From Pseudoselenomonas ruminantium (lineage in GTDB: Bacteria; Bacillota; Negativicutes; Selenomonadales; Selenomonadaceae): a stretch of DNA of 64,000 bases. Position numbers and translations under genes: made by a program. Location: contig NZ_FNJQ01000005.1 in assembly GCF_900104055.1 (NCBI RefSeq), positions 14,690 to 78,689 on the forward strand, written 5' to 3'. The notes beneath the pieces were generated by a model that ran no database searches, was not told the origin of the DNA, and saw only the letters and a list, made by a program, of their open reading frames with translations. Positions 24,730-33,872 of the stretch are shown in pieces; within the stretch, counting starts at the first letter, position 1, and each line of letters begins with the position of its first letter.

Positions 24730-25569
24730 ATGAGCAATAAGAAAATCATTTTTCTCGATGTAGATGGGACTTTGGTGGATTACGACAATGTCCTGCCAGA
24801 GTCGGCGGTGGAGGCTATCCGGCAGGCGCGGCAGAACGGGCATCGCGTCTATATCTCCACGGGGCGCAGCCGGGCGGAGGTTTATCAGCATATCTGGGAT
24901 ATCGGGCTCGATGGCATGATTGGCGGCAATGGCAGTTATGTGGAGGATAATGGCCAGGCCATCATGCATCAGGTCCTGAGCGCCGCCGACAGCCATCATA
25001 TCGTGGACTGGCTGCATGAACGCGGGCTGGAGTTCTTCCTCGAGAGCAACAACGGTCTCTTTGCCAGTGAGAACTTCGAAACCGCCGGTGAACCCTTGAT
25101 GCAGGAATACGCCTACCGCAAAGGACAGGAAAACGCCCGCCATCTCACAGTGCGGGACTGCTTCCCGGAAATGATTTTCGGCGGCGAGCTTTACCGCGAC
25201 GATCTGAACAAGGTCAGCTTCATCCTCAAGAGCTATCAGGACTTCTTAGCTGCGAAGCAGGAATTTGCCCATCTGAAACTCGGCACCTGGGGCGGTGCGG
25301 GGGAAAAGGCCCTGTTTGGTGATATCGGCCCTGCCGGTGTCAGCAAGGACCATGCCATCGATGTACTGCTGAAGCATATCGGCGCGGATAAGGCCGATAC
25401 AATTGCCTTCGGCGATGCCAAGATCGACATCCCCATGTTCGCCTACTGCGCCCGTAGCGTCTGCATGGGCAACGGCGGTGACGAAGCAAAGGCTGCGGCT
25501 GATCTCATCACGGATGCTGTAGCTGAAGACGGTATCTATCACGCCTTCCAGCGCCTGCAGCTGATATGA
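24730..25569 (+). CDS. HAD-family phosphatase (Cof/YidA type)
   Basis: The 279-residue protein has motif I DVDGTL (10-15), motif II STGRSR, and motif IV GDAKIDIPMF near the C-terminus, with a C2B-type cap between. Cof-type enzymes dephosphorylate sugar phosphates, flavin mononucleotide and similar metabolites; the substrate here is unknown. AAGGAGG precedes the ATG. A second Cof-type gene lies at 34820-35623. Confidence 0.88.
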   Translation: MSNKKIIFLDVDGTLVDYDNVLPESAVEAIRQARQNGHRVYISTGRSRAEVYQHIWDIGLDGMIGGNGSYVEDNGQAIMHQVLSAADSHHIVDWLHERGLEFFLESNNGLFASENFETAGEPLMQEYAYRKGQENARHLTVRDCFPEMIFGGELYRDDLNKVSFILKSYQDFLAAKQEFAHLKLGTWGGAGEKALFGDIGPAGVSKDHAIDVLLKHIGADKADTIAFGDAKIDIPMFAYCARSVCMGNGGDEAKAAADLITDAVAEDGIYHAFQRLQLI

Positions 25570-25584
25570 TTTTTTCCATGAAAA

Positions 25585-25625
25585 AAGGCTATGAAAGCAC
25601 TTGTTCGCTTTCATAGCCTTCTTTT
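25585..25625. terminator. Bidirectional terminator, HAD gene / 3D-domain gene
   Basis: The 14-bp stem AAGGCTATGAAAGC (25585-25598) / GCTTTCATAGCCTT (25607-25620) has T runs on both outer sides and separates convergent genes. Confidence 0.92.
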
Positions 25626-26440
25626 TACGCCAGCACGTAGACTTCGATGCTTCTTCTGCCGAAGTTCATGCATTCGCCATAGGTTTCCATGCACAGGTCC
25701 ACCTTCTGGCCGCGGATGGCGCCACCGGTATCGGCAGCGATTGCCACACCATAGCCAGGAATGTACACCCGGGAACCCAGCGGAATGACGCGGGGATCTA
25801 CGGCTACCACACCACGCTGGGCAGGAATGCCCATGGCCGTCATGCCGGTGCCACTGCCATCAGTGGGCAGGTAAGCCGTTGCTTCCATGGTATAGGCGGC
25901 AGTATAGGCCATCATGCCCATCTCCGTCTGTACCCTCGGACGCATTTGTTCTTCACGCATACGCTGCAATGCCGCTTTCTTTTTGGCACTGTCAGTTAAT
26001 ACTATGTCCATGTTCGCCTGAATTCTCTTATTCAGTCCCTGGGATGCCTCCACATCCTCCAGGTTGTAGCCCAACTCGATCAGGGCGTCGCCTACGGTCT
26101 GCTTGCTGGTCATGACAGATTTCGTCTGACCGTCGTACGATACCGTTACCGGGACCGCGCGGTAAACGGTGATTTTCGTGTTCCTGCCATCCTTTTCCAG
26201 ATGGTATTCGTCATTGGCTCTAAGTTTCACGCCATTTTTGCCCAAGATAAAGGCGGGGTTCGTATGATTGGTTGTGGTCGTAATTGTCTTGCCATCGGCC
26301 ACGATGGTCACTTGATGCCAGTCTTCCGGCAACGTGGTCTTGGTAAAACCCGTTGTCATCATCATCATGGCTGTGAGCATCACACACAGCATGACTTTTT
26401 TTTCTTTATGGTTGAAGGATAATATCTTTTTTAAACTCAT
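25625..26440 (-). CDS. Secreted 3D-domain cell-wall protein with DUF348-like domain
   Basis: The 271-residue protein begins with an N-terminal membrane/signal segment. A DUF348-like region follows (about 110-165: TVGDALIELGY), then a C-terminal 3D domain with the three conserved Asp including ADTGG (AADTGGAIRGQKVD). Such YabE/YuiC/MltA-like proteins act as lytic transglycosylases or remodel peptidoglycan. Start at 26440 follows AAGGGGGCTTTCA; the frame is open further upstream through the promoter and is a false extension. The promoter carries a long inverted repeat, suggesting regulation. Confidence 0.83.
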   Translation of the reverse strand: MSLKKILSFNHKEKKVMLCVMLTAMMMMTTGFTKTTLPEDWHQVTIVADGKTITTTTNHTNPAFILGKNGVKLRANDEYHLEKDGRNTKITVYRAVPVTVSYDGQTKSVMTSKQTVGDALIELGYNLEDVEASQGLNKRIQANMDIVLTDSAKKKAALQRMREEQMRPRVQTEMGMMAYTAAYTMEATAYLPTDGSGTGMTAMGIPAQRGVVAVDPRVIPLGSRVYIPGYGVAIAADTGGAIRGQKVDLCMETYGECMNFGRRSIEVYVLA

Positions 26441-26478
26441 TGAAAGCCCCCTTGTTGATTTGGTGAAGAACTTTGCGT

Positions 26479-26519
26479 AGTATAGCATGGAATTTATCAC
26501 CTTGTCAAATTCCATGCTA
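26479..26519 (-). promoter_or_regulatory. Promoter with 13-bp inverted repeat operator (3D-domain gene)
   Basis: A consensus -35 TTGACA (26508-26503) and -10 TATACT (26484-26479) are 18 bases apart. A perfect inverted repeat, TAGCATGGAATTT (26483-26495) / AAATTCCATGCTA (26507-26519), with an 11-base centre covers the spacer and edges of both boxes. The predicted start lies outside it, so it acts as DNA, not as an RNA hairpin. It looks like an operator for a dimeric or tetrameric repressor. Confidence 0.65.
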
Positions 26520-26563
26520 CTATTCTCCCACATTTTGCTGAAAAACACATGAAAAATGGGAAC

Positions 26564-26602
26564 AAAAAAGCGGTGGACGCCACTTTTCAGTGTTTGTCCA
26601 CC
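26564..26602 (-). terminator. Terminator after tatD
   Basis: The stem GGTGGAC (26572-26578) / GTCCACC (26596-26602), with an inner CACT/AGTG hairpin, is followed on the minus strand by CGCTTTTTTG. It closes the long co-directional run from 35623 to 26634. Confidence 0.82.
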
Positions 26603-26633
26603 ACTTTTGCCTAAAAACGGCCATTTTCGGGGT

Positions 26634-27413
26634 TCAGATGCCGTATAATTCCTCAGCATTGATTGAGGTTTGTTTAGCCACCATTTCCATGGAAATCCCC
26701 CTTATTTCGGCTACTTTCTCCGCCACATAGGTGACGAAAGCCGGTTCATTCTGCTTGCCGCGCATGGGTACAGGTGCCAGATAAGGGGCATCTGTCTCCA
26801 CCAAAATGCGCTCTAAGGGAAAATTTTTCACGATATCAGGAAGTTTGGCGGCGTTCTTATAGGTCAGCGGCCCATCCACGCCGATGAACCAGCCCAGCTT
26901 GTAGATTTCCTGGGCCATTTCGAAACTGCCCGAGAAGCAGTGCAGTACGCCCTTGAGGCCTTTGCCCTCTTTCTTGAGGATGGCCAGCGTATCGCCATGT
27001 GCCTCGCGGTCATGAACGCAGACGGGCAGGTGCAGCTGCCGGGCTAAGTCCAGCTGATGGATGAACATCCGGCGCTGCAGTTCCCGCTTAGCTTCATCCT
27101 TTTCCCAGTAGTAGTCCAGACCAATCTCGCCGATGGCTACGACTCGTTCTTCCTGCGTCCAGGCTGCCAGTTGATCATCAGCAGCTTGGGTAAGTTCATA
27201 GATTTCCTCGGGATGGATGCCCACACCGGCGTAGACGCCTTCATATTGCGCCGCCAGTTCCACGGCCTTGGCCGAGGATTCCATGGTATCGCCCATATTG
27301 ATCAGCCGGGTTACTCCCGCCTCGCGGGCGCGGGCAATGAACTCCGCTTCCTTCCCGTCAAATTTGCCGTCATTGAGGTGCGTATGGGTATCGACCAGTT
27401 CCACCATGCTCAT
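26634..27413 (-). CDS. TatD-family metal-dependent hydrolase
   Basis: The 259-residue TIM-barrel hydrolase has DTHTHL (8-13), GIHPEE, GEIGLDYYW, VCVHDREAH, HCFSGS and VETDAPYLAP. All metal-binding His, Glu and Asp positions are present. TatD/YcfH enzymes act on DNA 3' ends or D-aminoacyl-tRNA-like substrates. It starts one base after the metG stop; the metG-tatD pairing is common in Firmicutes. Confidence 0.93.
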   Translation of the reverse strand: MSMVELVDTHTHLNDGKFDGKEAEFIARAREAGVTRLINMGDTMESSAKAVELAAQYEGVYAGVGIHPEEIYELTQAADDQLAAWTQEERVVAIGEIGLDYYWEKDEAKRELQRRMFIHQLDLARQLHLPVCVHDREAHGDTLAILKKEGKGLKGVLHCFSGSFEMAQEIYKLGWFIGVDGPLTYKNAAKLPDIVKNFPLERILVETDAPYLAPVPMRGKQNEPAFVTYVAEKVAEIRGISMEMVAKQTSINAEELYGI

Positions 27414-27414
27414 C

Positions 27415-29364
27415 TTAGCGCACCGTGGAGCCGACCGGCATATCCACAGACAGAACTTTCAGGTCGTCGCCCTGAGAAGCGGCCAGCACCATGCCATGAG
27501 AAACGATGCCGCGAATCTTGGCCGGCTTGAGGTTGATGACCATGACGACATTCTTGCCCACGAGGTCAGCCGGTTCATAATGCTTGGCAATGCCAGAAAC
27601 GATCTCGCGCTGTTCATCGCCCAGATCGACCGTGAGCTTCAGCAGCTTTTCCGTCTTGGGTACGGGTTCTGCGGCGAGGACTTTTACGACGCGCAGATGG
27701 ATCTTGGCAAAGTCATCAATGCTGACTTCGGCGTTATCATCCGCAGCTTTTTCTGCCTTCTTTTCCTGCTTGTTCTTCTTTTCCTTGGCCGGTTTCTCCT
27801 TTTGGGCCGGAGCTTCTTCCTTCTCCACTTCGATGCGCGGGAAGAGCTGTTCCGGCGTGCCTACCTTATGGCCGCCGGCGATGCCGCCCCAAGCCTTGAT
27901 ATCATCCAACTGCACATCGGCAAACTCGCCCGGCAAATTGAGCTGCTGCCAGATGCGTTCCGCCGTGATCGGCATAAACGGACTGATCAGCACGCTGATA
28001 TGGCGCAGGGATTCGGCCAGGTTATACATGACATTGGCCAGTTCCTGTTTCTTCGTCTCGTCCTTAGCCAGTGCCCAGGGAGCCGTCTCGTCGATATATT
28101 TGTTGGCGCGACTGATGAAAGCCCAGACCTTCTTGATGGACAGGGAAAGTTCCATCTTCGCCATATTCTCGACAAAGTAGGATACCGTTTCAGCTGCATC
28201 AGCCTTGAGGCTCTTGTCGATTTCGCTTTCACCCTGCGGCGCAATCAGCACGCCATCCTGGAACTTGCCGACCATGTTGAGCGTACGGTGCAGCAGGTTG
28301 CCGAGGTCATTAGCCAGGTCGCTGTTGATGCGCTGAATCAAAGCATCGCGGCTGAAGTTGCCGTCCTGACCGAGGTTGATCTCGCGCAGCAGGAAGTAGC
28401 GGATGGCATCGGCACCGAACTCATCAATCAAGCCAATCGGATCGATGACATTGCCCTTGGACTTACTCATCTTGTCGCCGTCCACAATCAGCCAGCCATG
28501 GCCATAGACCTTCTCCGGCAGCGGCAGGTCAAGCGCCATCAGAATGCAGGGCCAGATGATGGTATGAAAACGCACGATTTCCTTGCCCACGAGGTGCAGG
28601 TTGGCCGGCCAGTATTTATTGAACTTCTCGGGATCATCGAGGAAGCCAATCGGCGTCAGGTAGTTGGTCAACGCATCGAACCAGACATAGATGACGTGCT
28701 TCTCATCCATCGGCACGGGAATGCCCCAGTCAAAGGACGTACGGGAAATGCACAGATCTTCCAAGCCCTGCTTGATGAAGTTGATCATCTCGTTGCGGCG
28801 GGAAACCGGCTGGATGAAGTCCGGATGTTCCTCGATATAGGAGAGGATACGGTCCTGATAGTTGCTCATCTTGAAGAAGTATGCTTCTTCGGAAACTTCC
28901 TGCACGGGACGGCCGCAGTCCGGGCAGCAGCCATTCTCATCGAGCTGGTGTTCCGTCCAATAGCTTTCGCAGGGCGTGCAGTAGAGACCTTTGTAGGAAC
29001 CTTTATAGATATCGCCCTTGGCGTAGATGCGGCGGAAAATCTCCTGCACTACTTTTTCATGGCGCTTTTCCGTCGTGCGGATGAAGTCATCGTTGCTGAT
29101 GTTGAGCTTCTGCCAAAGATTCTGGAAGCCAGCTACTATCTTATCCGTATATTCAATCGGCTTGATGCCGGCTTCTTCGGCCTTCTGCTGGATTTTCTGG
29201 CCGTGCTCGTCAGAGCCCGTCAGGAAAAACACATCCTCGCCGGCCAGACGATGAAAGCGGGCAATGGAATCCGCAATCGTCGTGCAGTAAGCATGACCGA
29301 TATGCAGCTTGGCACTCGGGTAATAAATCGGCGTAGTAATGTAAAATGGTTTCTTTTCAGACAT
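27415..29364 (-). CDS. metG: Methionyl-tRNA synthetase with C-terminal tRNA-binding domain
   Basis: The 649-residue class I synthetase has HIGH (21-24), a KMSKSKGN loop near 300, and a four-Cys zinc knuckle of the CxxC...CxxC type near residues 127-145. A Lys/Glu/Ala-rich linker (about 500-540) leads to a C-terminal EMAP/Trbp111-like tRNA-binding domain (about 545-649). AGGAGG lies upstream of the ATG. It charges tRNA-Met and is followed immediately by tatD. Confidence 0.97.
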   Translation of the reverse strand: MSEKKPFYITTPIYYPSAKLHIGHAYCTTIADSIARFHRLAGEDVFFLTGSDEHGQKIQQKAEEAGIKPIEYTDKIVAGFQNLWQKLNISNDDFIRTTEKRHEKVVQEIFRRIYAKGDIYKGSYKGLYCTPCESYWTEHQLDENGCCPDCGRPVQEVSEEAYFFKMSNYQDRILSYIEEHPDFIQPVSRRNEMINFIKQGLEDLCISRTSFDWGIPVPMDEKHVIYVWFDALTNYLTPIGFLDDPEKFNKYWPANLHLVGKEIVRFHTIIWPCILMALDLPLPEKVYGHGWLIVDGDKMSKSKGNVIDPIGLIDEFGADAIRYFLLREINLGQDGNFSRDALIQRINSDLANDLGNLLHRTLNMVGKFQDGVLIAPQGESEIDKSLKADAAETVSYFVENMAKMELSLSIKKVWAFISRANKYIDETAPWALAKDETKKQELANVMYNLAESLRHISVLISPFMPITAERIWQQLNLPGEFADVQLDDIKAWGGIAGGHKVGTPEQLFPRIEVEKEEAPAQKEKPAKEKKNKQEKKAEKAADDNAEVSIDDFAKIHLRVVKVLAAEPVPKTEKLLKLTVDLGDEQREIVSGIAKHYEPADLVGKNVVMVINLKPAKIRGIVSHGMVLAASQGDDLKVLSVDMPVGSTVR

Positions 29365-29426
29365 GGAAAATGATCCTCCTTATATTGCGCCCGCAAATGA
29401 TTCGGGCGTATAAAATCTTCGTTACA

Positions 29427-29475
29427 GCCTTCCCCCTGGGGGGAAGATGGCAGCCGACAGGCTGACGGATGAGGC
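29427..29475. repeat. Interspersed ~50-bp imperfect palindromic repeat (copy 1)
   Basis: It contains the stem CTTCCCCC/GGGGGAAG, an AGCCGACAGGCT hairpin and the tail GACGGATGAGGC. The reverse complement matches 50241-50290 apart from short loop changes. Such small palindromic elements are scattered between genes in many gut Firmicutes, but I cannot name this family. Confidence 0.65.
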
Positions 29476-30762
29476 TTACTTTTGGGGCAGCATCACGATG
29501 GCTACAGGCAGATTGGATGCGCCCGGCGGGGAAAATTCAAACACCGTCTCGCCCCGGCCATTGCTCTGGCCCAGGGAGGCCAGTTCCGTCCCCTGCTCGA
29601 TCTGCCAGTGTCCGGCTTCCCGGCGGATCTGAACTTCATCCGTTTCCGGTGCGGTCAGATTGCCGAAGTAGGTGCGGCCGCCCGGCGTCGGGAAGAGCGT
29701 GTACTCCTTCGTGCTGTGGAAACTGCGCATAGCGCCGGCGTACACACCGCCCAGCGGGCTCAGATAATATTTGACGCCGCCATTATCCACGGGCAGTTCC
29801 AGCCGATAGTTGATGCCGTAGTTGCCGTAGTTGGTGACCTGGCTGCCATCGGTAGCATCGATGCCCTTGCGGTATTTATCGGCCTTATCATCGGCCAGCA
29901 TGAAATAAACTCCGCCGTCTTCCTGCGGATTATAGATCTTTTTGGCAGACATCACCCGGTCCATCCCCTTGAACGTCCCCCGCAGGCGCATTTCGTCCTT
30001 GGGCAGTACCGGCAGTTCTTCTGCTGCTGTCACGGGATCGCCATAGGCGTCCAGCATCAACACAGTCACCAGCACACTATGTTCGGCATGGAAGTCAAAG
30101 ACGCCATAGGTCAGTTCGCCGGGCTGCAGGATGGTCATATTCATCGATTCCTGAATCAGACGGGCTGTTCCTTTGGGCAGGGAGAGCTTCTGATTCTTCT
30201 CAGCCCGGAAATATTCCAGCTGGGTGGCCTTGCCCACCTTCAGATAGTCACTGCTGGGTGCACCATTGCCGCTGCGGGTGATGGTGATCTCATTGGGGCC
30301 GTCGTACTCATTCTTGAGCACAACAGCCAATTTTCTGGGCACAGAACTGTTGTTCAGATGGTAGAAGAGCACCCGGGCGTCGCCCTGTACCGAATCCTGA
30401 TAGAGAATACCGTTGGTATCTACATACTCGGGGCTGTCGGAAAAGAGCAATGTGCCGCCCTCATCCCGGCTTTCCATTTCCCAACGGGTAAGTTCGTTGG
30501 ACAAGGGCTTCGCCGTCCGCCCGGCAGCAACCGCTTCCGGCTCCTGTTTCTGTTCTTTGTCAGCAGTATCCAGAATACTCCTGATGCGCTGCATAAGATT
30601 CGTCTGCTCCCCCTCCTTTGGGGCTGCCGGCACATGCTGTACTTTTTCCACATGCACAACGGTAGTAGCGCCGCTGTCAGCTGCATGACGCGCCATTGCC
30701 ATCTGGGGAAAACACAAGGTGCCCGCCGCCAGAACCGCTAATATTTTTGATTTCAAATTCAT
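29476..30762 (-). CDS. Secreted protein of unknown function
   Basis: The 428-residue protein has a signal peptide (cleavage probably after MAMA near 25) and a Gln/Glu/Lys-rich linker (about 40-90). A large domain with many beta-strand-like segments follows (about 95-425: WEMESRDEGGTLLFSDSPEY, FYHLNNSS, GGRTYFGNL). I do not recognise the family and see no catalytic motif or membrane segment beyond the signal. Start at the ATG at 30762. It lies downstream of a NodB deacetylase in a co-directional run, which hints at an envelope-glycan role but does not prove it. Confidence 0.7.
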   Translation of the reverse strand: MNLKSKILAVLAAGTLCFPQMAMARHAADSGATTVVHVEKVQHVPAAPKEGEQTNLMQRIRSILDTADKEQKQEPEAVAAGRTAKPLSNELTRWEMESRDEGGTLLFSDSPEYVDTNGILYQDSVQGDARVLFYHLNNSSVPRKLAVVLKNEYDGPNEITITRSGNGAPSSDYLKVGKATQLEYFRAEKNQKLSLPKGTARLIQESMNMTILQPGELTYGVFDFHAEHSVLVTVLMLDAYGDPVTAAEELPVLPKDEMRLRGTFKGMDRVMSAKKIYNPQEDGGVYFMLADDKADKYRKGIDATDGSQVTNYGNYGINYRLELPVDNGGVKYYLSPLGGVYAGAMRSFHSTKEYTLFPTPGGRTYFGNLTAPETDEVQIRREAGHWQIEQGTELASLGQSNGRGETVFEFSPPGASNLPVAIVMLPQK

Positions 30763-30785
30763 CAAGTCAAAACATCCTTACTAAT

Positions 30786-31583
30786 TCATTCTTTAAGCAA
30801 ATGCTGTCTGATTCCGAGTTTTGTGAGCGCTTCGGCCTTGAAAAGCCGCAGCTTGAATTCCGTCATCCCCAGATGCGGACGGGGTATGTTGATGCGCTGC
30901 AGGAGATAGGGATTGGTCTGGAAGGTATTCAGGCCTCCATCACCGGTAACCGCCGTCAGATACTCGTTTTCCTTGAGCATGGCGGGCATCTCCTCATCAT
31001 AGGCACCATTGGGGTAGGAGAATGTGAAGATGGTCTTGAGTCCATTCCACTCCATCAGCAATTTGGACAGCTTCATTTCCTCCGCCTGCTTCTCCCGATC
31101 CAGCGTGGTCAGGGGCTGATGGTTGGCCGTATGACTGCCGATCTCGATGCCCCGTTCCTGCATCTCCCGCAGCTGATTCCAACTGAGATAGCCCTTGCGG
31201 CCGATGCTGTTGGTGATCATATACACCGTGCCCTTCATGCCGCGCTCTTCGAGCAGGGGCAGCAGGGTTGTGTAATTGTCCTCATAACCATCATCGAAGG
31301 TCAGGATCACCGGTTTGGCGGGAAGTTCCTGCTTGCCCTTCTTGGCCCGCATATAATCCTGCATGGTGATGGTCGTATACCCCTCGGCCTGCAGATAGTC
31401 GAGCTGCTGGGAAAAATCCGCCACCGGCACAGCATAAGCCGCACCATCTTCACCAATCTCATCGCAGATATGATGATACTCAAGCACCAAAATGCCCTGA
31501 GGCGCTGGCGTCAGCGTCAGCCAGGAGATAAATACCAGCAGGGCAAAGGCGAGAATCCCCAGCCCATATCTAACATAACGCAA
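30786..31583 (-). CDS. Membrane-anchored polysaccharide deacetylase (NodB family)
   Basis: The 265-residue protein has an N-terminal membrane segment (5-24) and a canonical NodB domain: TFDDGYED (about 94-101), metal-binding SHTANH, and FSYPNGAY. All catalytic motifs are intact, in contrast to the NodB-like proteins of the exopolysaccharide operon. Likely substrates are peptidoglycan or poly-GlcNAc. It lies four bases past whiA with no strong ribosome-binding site, so translation may be coupled. Confidence 0.88.
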   Translation of the reverse strand: MRYVRYGLGILAFALLVFISWLTLTPAPQGILVLEYHHICDEIGEDGAAYAVPVADFSQQLDYLQAEGYTTITMQDYMRAKKGKQELPAKPVILTFDDGYEDNYTTLLPLLEERGMKGTVYMITNSIGRKGYLSWNQLREMQERGIEIGSHTANHQPLTTLDREKQAEEMKLSKLLMEWNGLKTIFTFSYPNGAYDEEMPAMLKENEYLTAVTGDGGLNTFQTNPYLLQRINIPRPHLGMTEFKLRLFKAEALTKLGIRQHLLKE

Positions 31584-31586
31584 TCT

Positions 31587-32522
31587 TTAATTCCACTCCT
31601 CCTGGGAAGCTAATTCTTTTAGTTTCCGCATTCTATGATTCATGCCCGACTTGCTGATGCCCAGCATTTCTGCAAGCTCCTGCAACGTAGCATCGGGATT
31701 TTCCAAACGGGCTTTGGCCGCCGCCCGCACCTTCGGGGGTAGTTTCTCCAGACGGCCATTTTTCTCCAGACCCCGGATGATATCCAGCTGCCGGCCGGCC
31801 GCGTCCACGGCCTTTTGAAGATTGGCCGTCTCGCAGTTGACCAGCCGGTTGACCTGCTCCCGGACTTCCTTGACGTTACGGGCCACCTCAAAGCTTTCTA
31901 CCGCTTCATCGGCCTCCACCATGCCCAGAAAGTCAATGACTGAATCCCCTTCTTTGATATAGACCACATAGGCATCCTTGCGGTCGACAAAACCGGCCGG
32001 AAAGCCCATGCGGCGCAACAGATCATGTAAGAGGTTCCCGAGCTCATAACTGCCGGTGACCAGTTCCAGATGATAGGCCGACTCAGGACGATTCACGCTG
32101 CCGCCGCCCTGAAAGGCTCCTCTAAGATAGGCAATGCGGCAGCACTGCTTCTTGAGGATGCCGCGGTCATTTTCCATATTGAGGCTGTCCTCATGGAGGA
32201 AGCCAATCCGCTGGAATAATTCGTTGACCTTCTGCGACGGCACCACCCGCACCGTATAACTGTTGTTCTTGTTGAGCTGCCGGGAACGGCGCACGGTGAT
32301 TTCCGTCCGCAGGTTCTCCCCCTCACTTTTCAGCAGCTGCAGCACCTTGCGGGCCACGGCCGCATTCTTCGAGGTGAAATTCAGCCCAAATGTATGCCCT
32401 GCGCCGATGGTCAGCGCAGCTCCCATGCGCAGGAGCGCCGCCAGTTCTGCCCCCCGGCAGCAGGGCTCTTCATAGTACAGGCGGGCCAGTTCATTTTTCA
32501 CCTCGGTGGCAAAAGATGGCAT
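31587..32522 (-). CDS. whiA: WhiA sporulation/cell-division regulator homologue
   Basis: The 311-residue protein has the LAGLIDADG-like N-terminal fold (FATEVKNELARL at the start, GAELAALLRMGAAL) and a C-terminal helix-turn-helix (LQELAEMLGISKSGMNHRMRKL). It is the third gene of the conserved Firmicute rapZ-yvcK-whiA cluster. It is a DNA-binding protein linked to cell division or metabolism; the precise role in non-sporulating Negativicutes is unknown. GGAGG precedes the ATG. Confidence 0.95.
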   Translation of the reverse strand: MPSFATEVKNELARLYYEEPCCRGAELAALLRMGAALTIGAGHTFGLNFTSKNAAVARKVLQLLKSEGENLRTEITVRRSRQLNKNNSYTVRVVPSQKVNELFQRIGFLHEDSLNMENDRGILKKQCCRIAYLRGAFQGGGSVNRPESAYHLELVTGSYELGNLLHDLLRRMGFPAGFVDRKDAYVVYIKEGDSVIDFLGMVEADEAVESFEVARNVKEVREQVNRLVNCETANLQKAVDAAGRQLDIIRGLEKNGRLEKLPPKVRAAAKARLENPDATLQELAEMLGISKSGMNHRMRKLKELASQEEWN

Positions 32523-32553
32523 CGCCAGCCTCCTTGTCCAACTAACTTACTGA

Positions 32554-33870
32554 TTATCTGACTTCGAATTTCTTCAAGGCACTGGGCTGCAGATGATAGA
32601 CCATATTCATCACAGCCTTGCTGAGCTTGTCGGGATCGTGACGGATGACTTCATTCTCATTGATGATGTCCGCCTTGACGAACCCCACGCCCAACGCATT
32701 GATGGCATCTTCATCCACTTCCACCGGATACGCGCCCTTGGATGCGTAATATTCCTGCATCTCCGGCGAAATAGCCGCATCATTGACCAGCATATAGTCG
32801 ATGATGCCCTTGCCGCCATGGTCGATGATGGCCTTGGCATGCATGGATGCGGTATAGCCATCAGTTTCGCCGGGCTGGCTCATGACATTGCAGATGTAGA
32901 TCTTGATGGCCTTGCTCTTGCGGATGGCCTCAGCTACGCCGTCCACCAACAGGTTGGGCATGATGCTCGTATAGAGACTGCCCGGGCCTAAGATGATGGC
33001 ATCCGCATTCGTGAGTGCATCCAAAGCCGACTGCACCGGCTGTACCTTTTCGGGGAACAGCCGCACCCGCTTGATGCGCTTATGCACTTCAGGAATCTGC
33101 GATTCCCCTTCCACCACAGTACCATCTTCCATAATGGCATCGAGGCGCACATGGTCCTTGGAGGCCGGCAGTACCTGCCCCTTGACCGCGAGGACCTTCG
33201 AGGACTCCTGCAAGGCCTGTTCCATATCGCCCGTGACTTCATTCATGGCCGCGATAAAGAGATTGCCGAAGCTATGGCCGGCCAGCTCCGTTTCGCCCTT
33301 GAAGCGGTACTGGAAGAGTTTTTCCATCAACGGTTCGGTATCGGCCAGCGCGACCAGACAGTTGCGCAGGTCGCCCGGCGGGATGATGCCGAATTCCTCG
33401 CGCAAGCGCCCGGAAGAACCGCCATCATCGGCCACGGTCACGACTGCCGTGACATTGCTCGTAGCCGCCTTGATGCCGCGCAGCAGCACGGAAAGTCCAT
33501 GGCCGCCGCCAACGACAGCCACATTCGGGCCCTTGCCCAAACGTCTTTTCTCATAGATGATATCCACCAGCCGTTCCGAATTGTCCGGCAGCAGCACCAT
33601 GATGACCGAGCGGATGACATAGCGGGTAGCCGCCAGCATCAGCACAGCGCCTAAACCCACCACCAATATCCCAATAATCGTCGTGATGGAATAGTCATAA
33701 GTACCCTTCCAAAGATAAACGGCCTGAAAGATGGCTTCTTCGATGGCGTCCAGATATTTATAGTTAAAGATCAGGGCCAATCCCAGGCTCACCAGCATAA
33801 CCCCTGCAGAGAACAGCAGCAGCCAGCGTTTGAATTTCATGCCGGGATAGAGCCATTTCAACAAATGCAT
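32554..33870 (-). CDS. yvcK: YvcK/CofD-like gluconeogenesis factor with membrane anchor
   Basis: The 438-residue protein has two N-terminal membrane helices (about 17-42 and 60-90) followed by the CofD-like Rossmann domain (VVGGGHGLSVLLRG, DDGGSSGRLR, GDLRNCLVAL, GPGSLYTS). The soluble domain binds UDP-sugars in other bacteria and is needed for wall synthesis on gluconeogenic carbon. The membrane extension is known from some diderm Firmicutes and actinobacteria. I prefer the ATG at 33870, eight bases from GAGGAG, over the GTG overlapping rapZ. Confidence 0.92.
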   Translation of the reverse strand: MHLLKWLYPGMKFKRWLLLFSAGVMLVSLGLALIFNYKYLDAIEEAIFQAVYLWKGTYDYSITTIIGILVVGLGAVLMLAATRYVIRSVIMVLLPDNSERLVDIIYEKRRLGKGPNVAVVGGGHGLSVLLRGIKAATSNVTAVVTVADDGGSSGRLREEFGIIPPGDLRNCLVALADTEPLMEKLFQYRFKGETELAGHSFGNLFIAAMNEVTGDMEQALQESSKVLAVKGQVLPASKDHVRLDAIMEDGTVVEGESQIPEVHKRIKRVRLFPEKVQPVQSALDALTNADAIILGPGSLYTSIMPNLLVDGVAEAIRKSKAIKIYICNVMSQPGETDGYTASMHAKAIIDHGGKGIIDYMLVNDAAISPEMQEYYASKGAYPVEVDEDAINALGVGFVKADIINENEVIRHDPDKLSKAVMNMVYHLQPSALKKFEVR

Positions 33871-33872
33871 CC

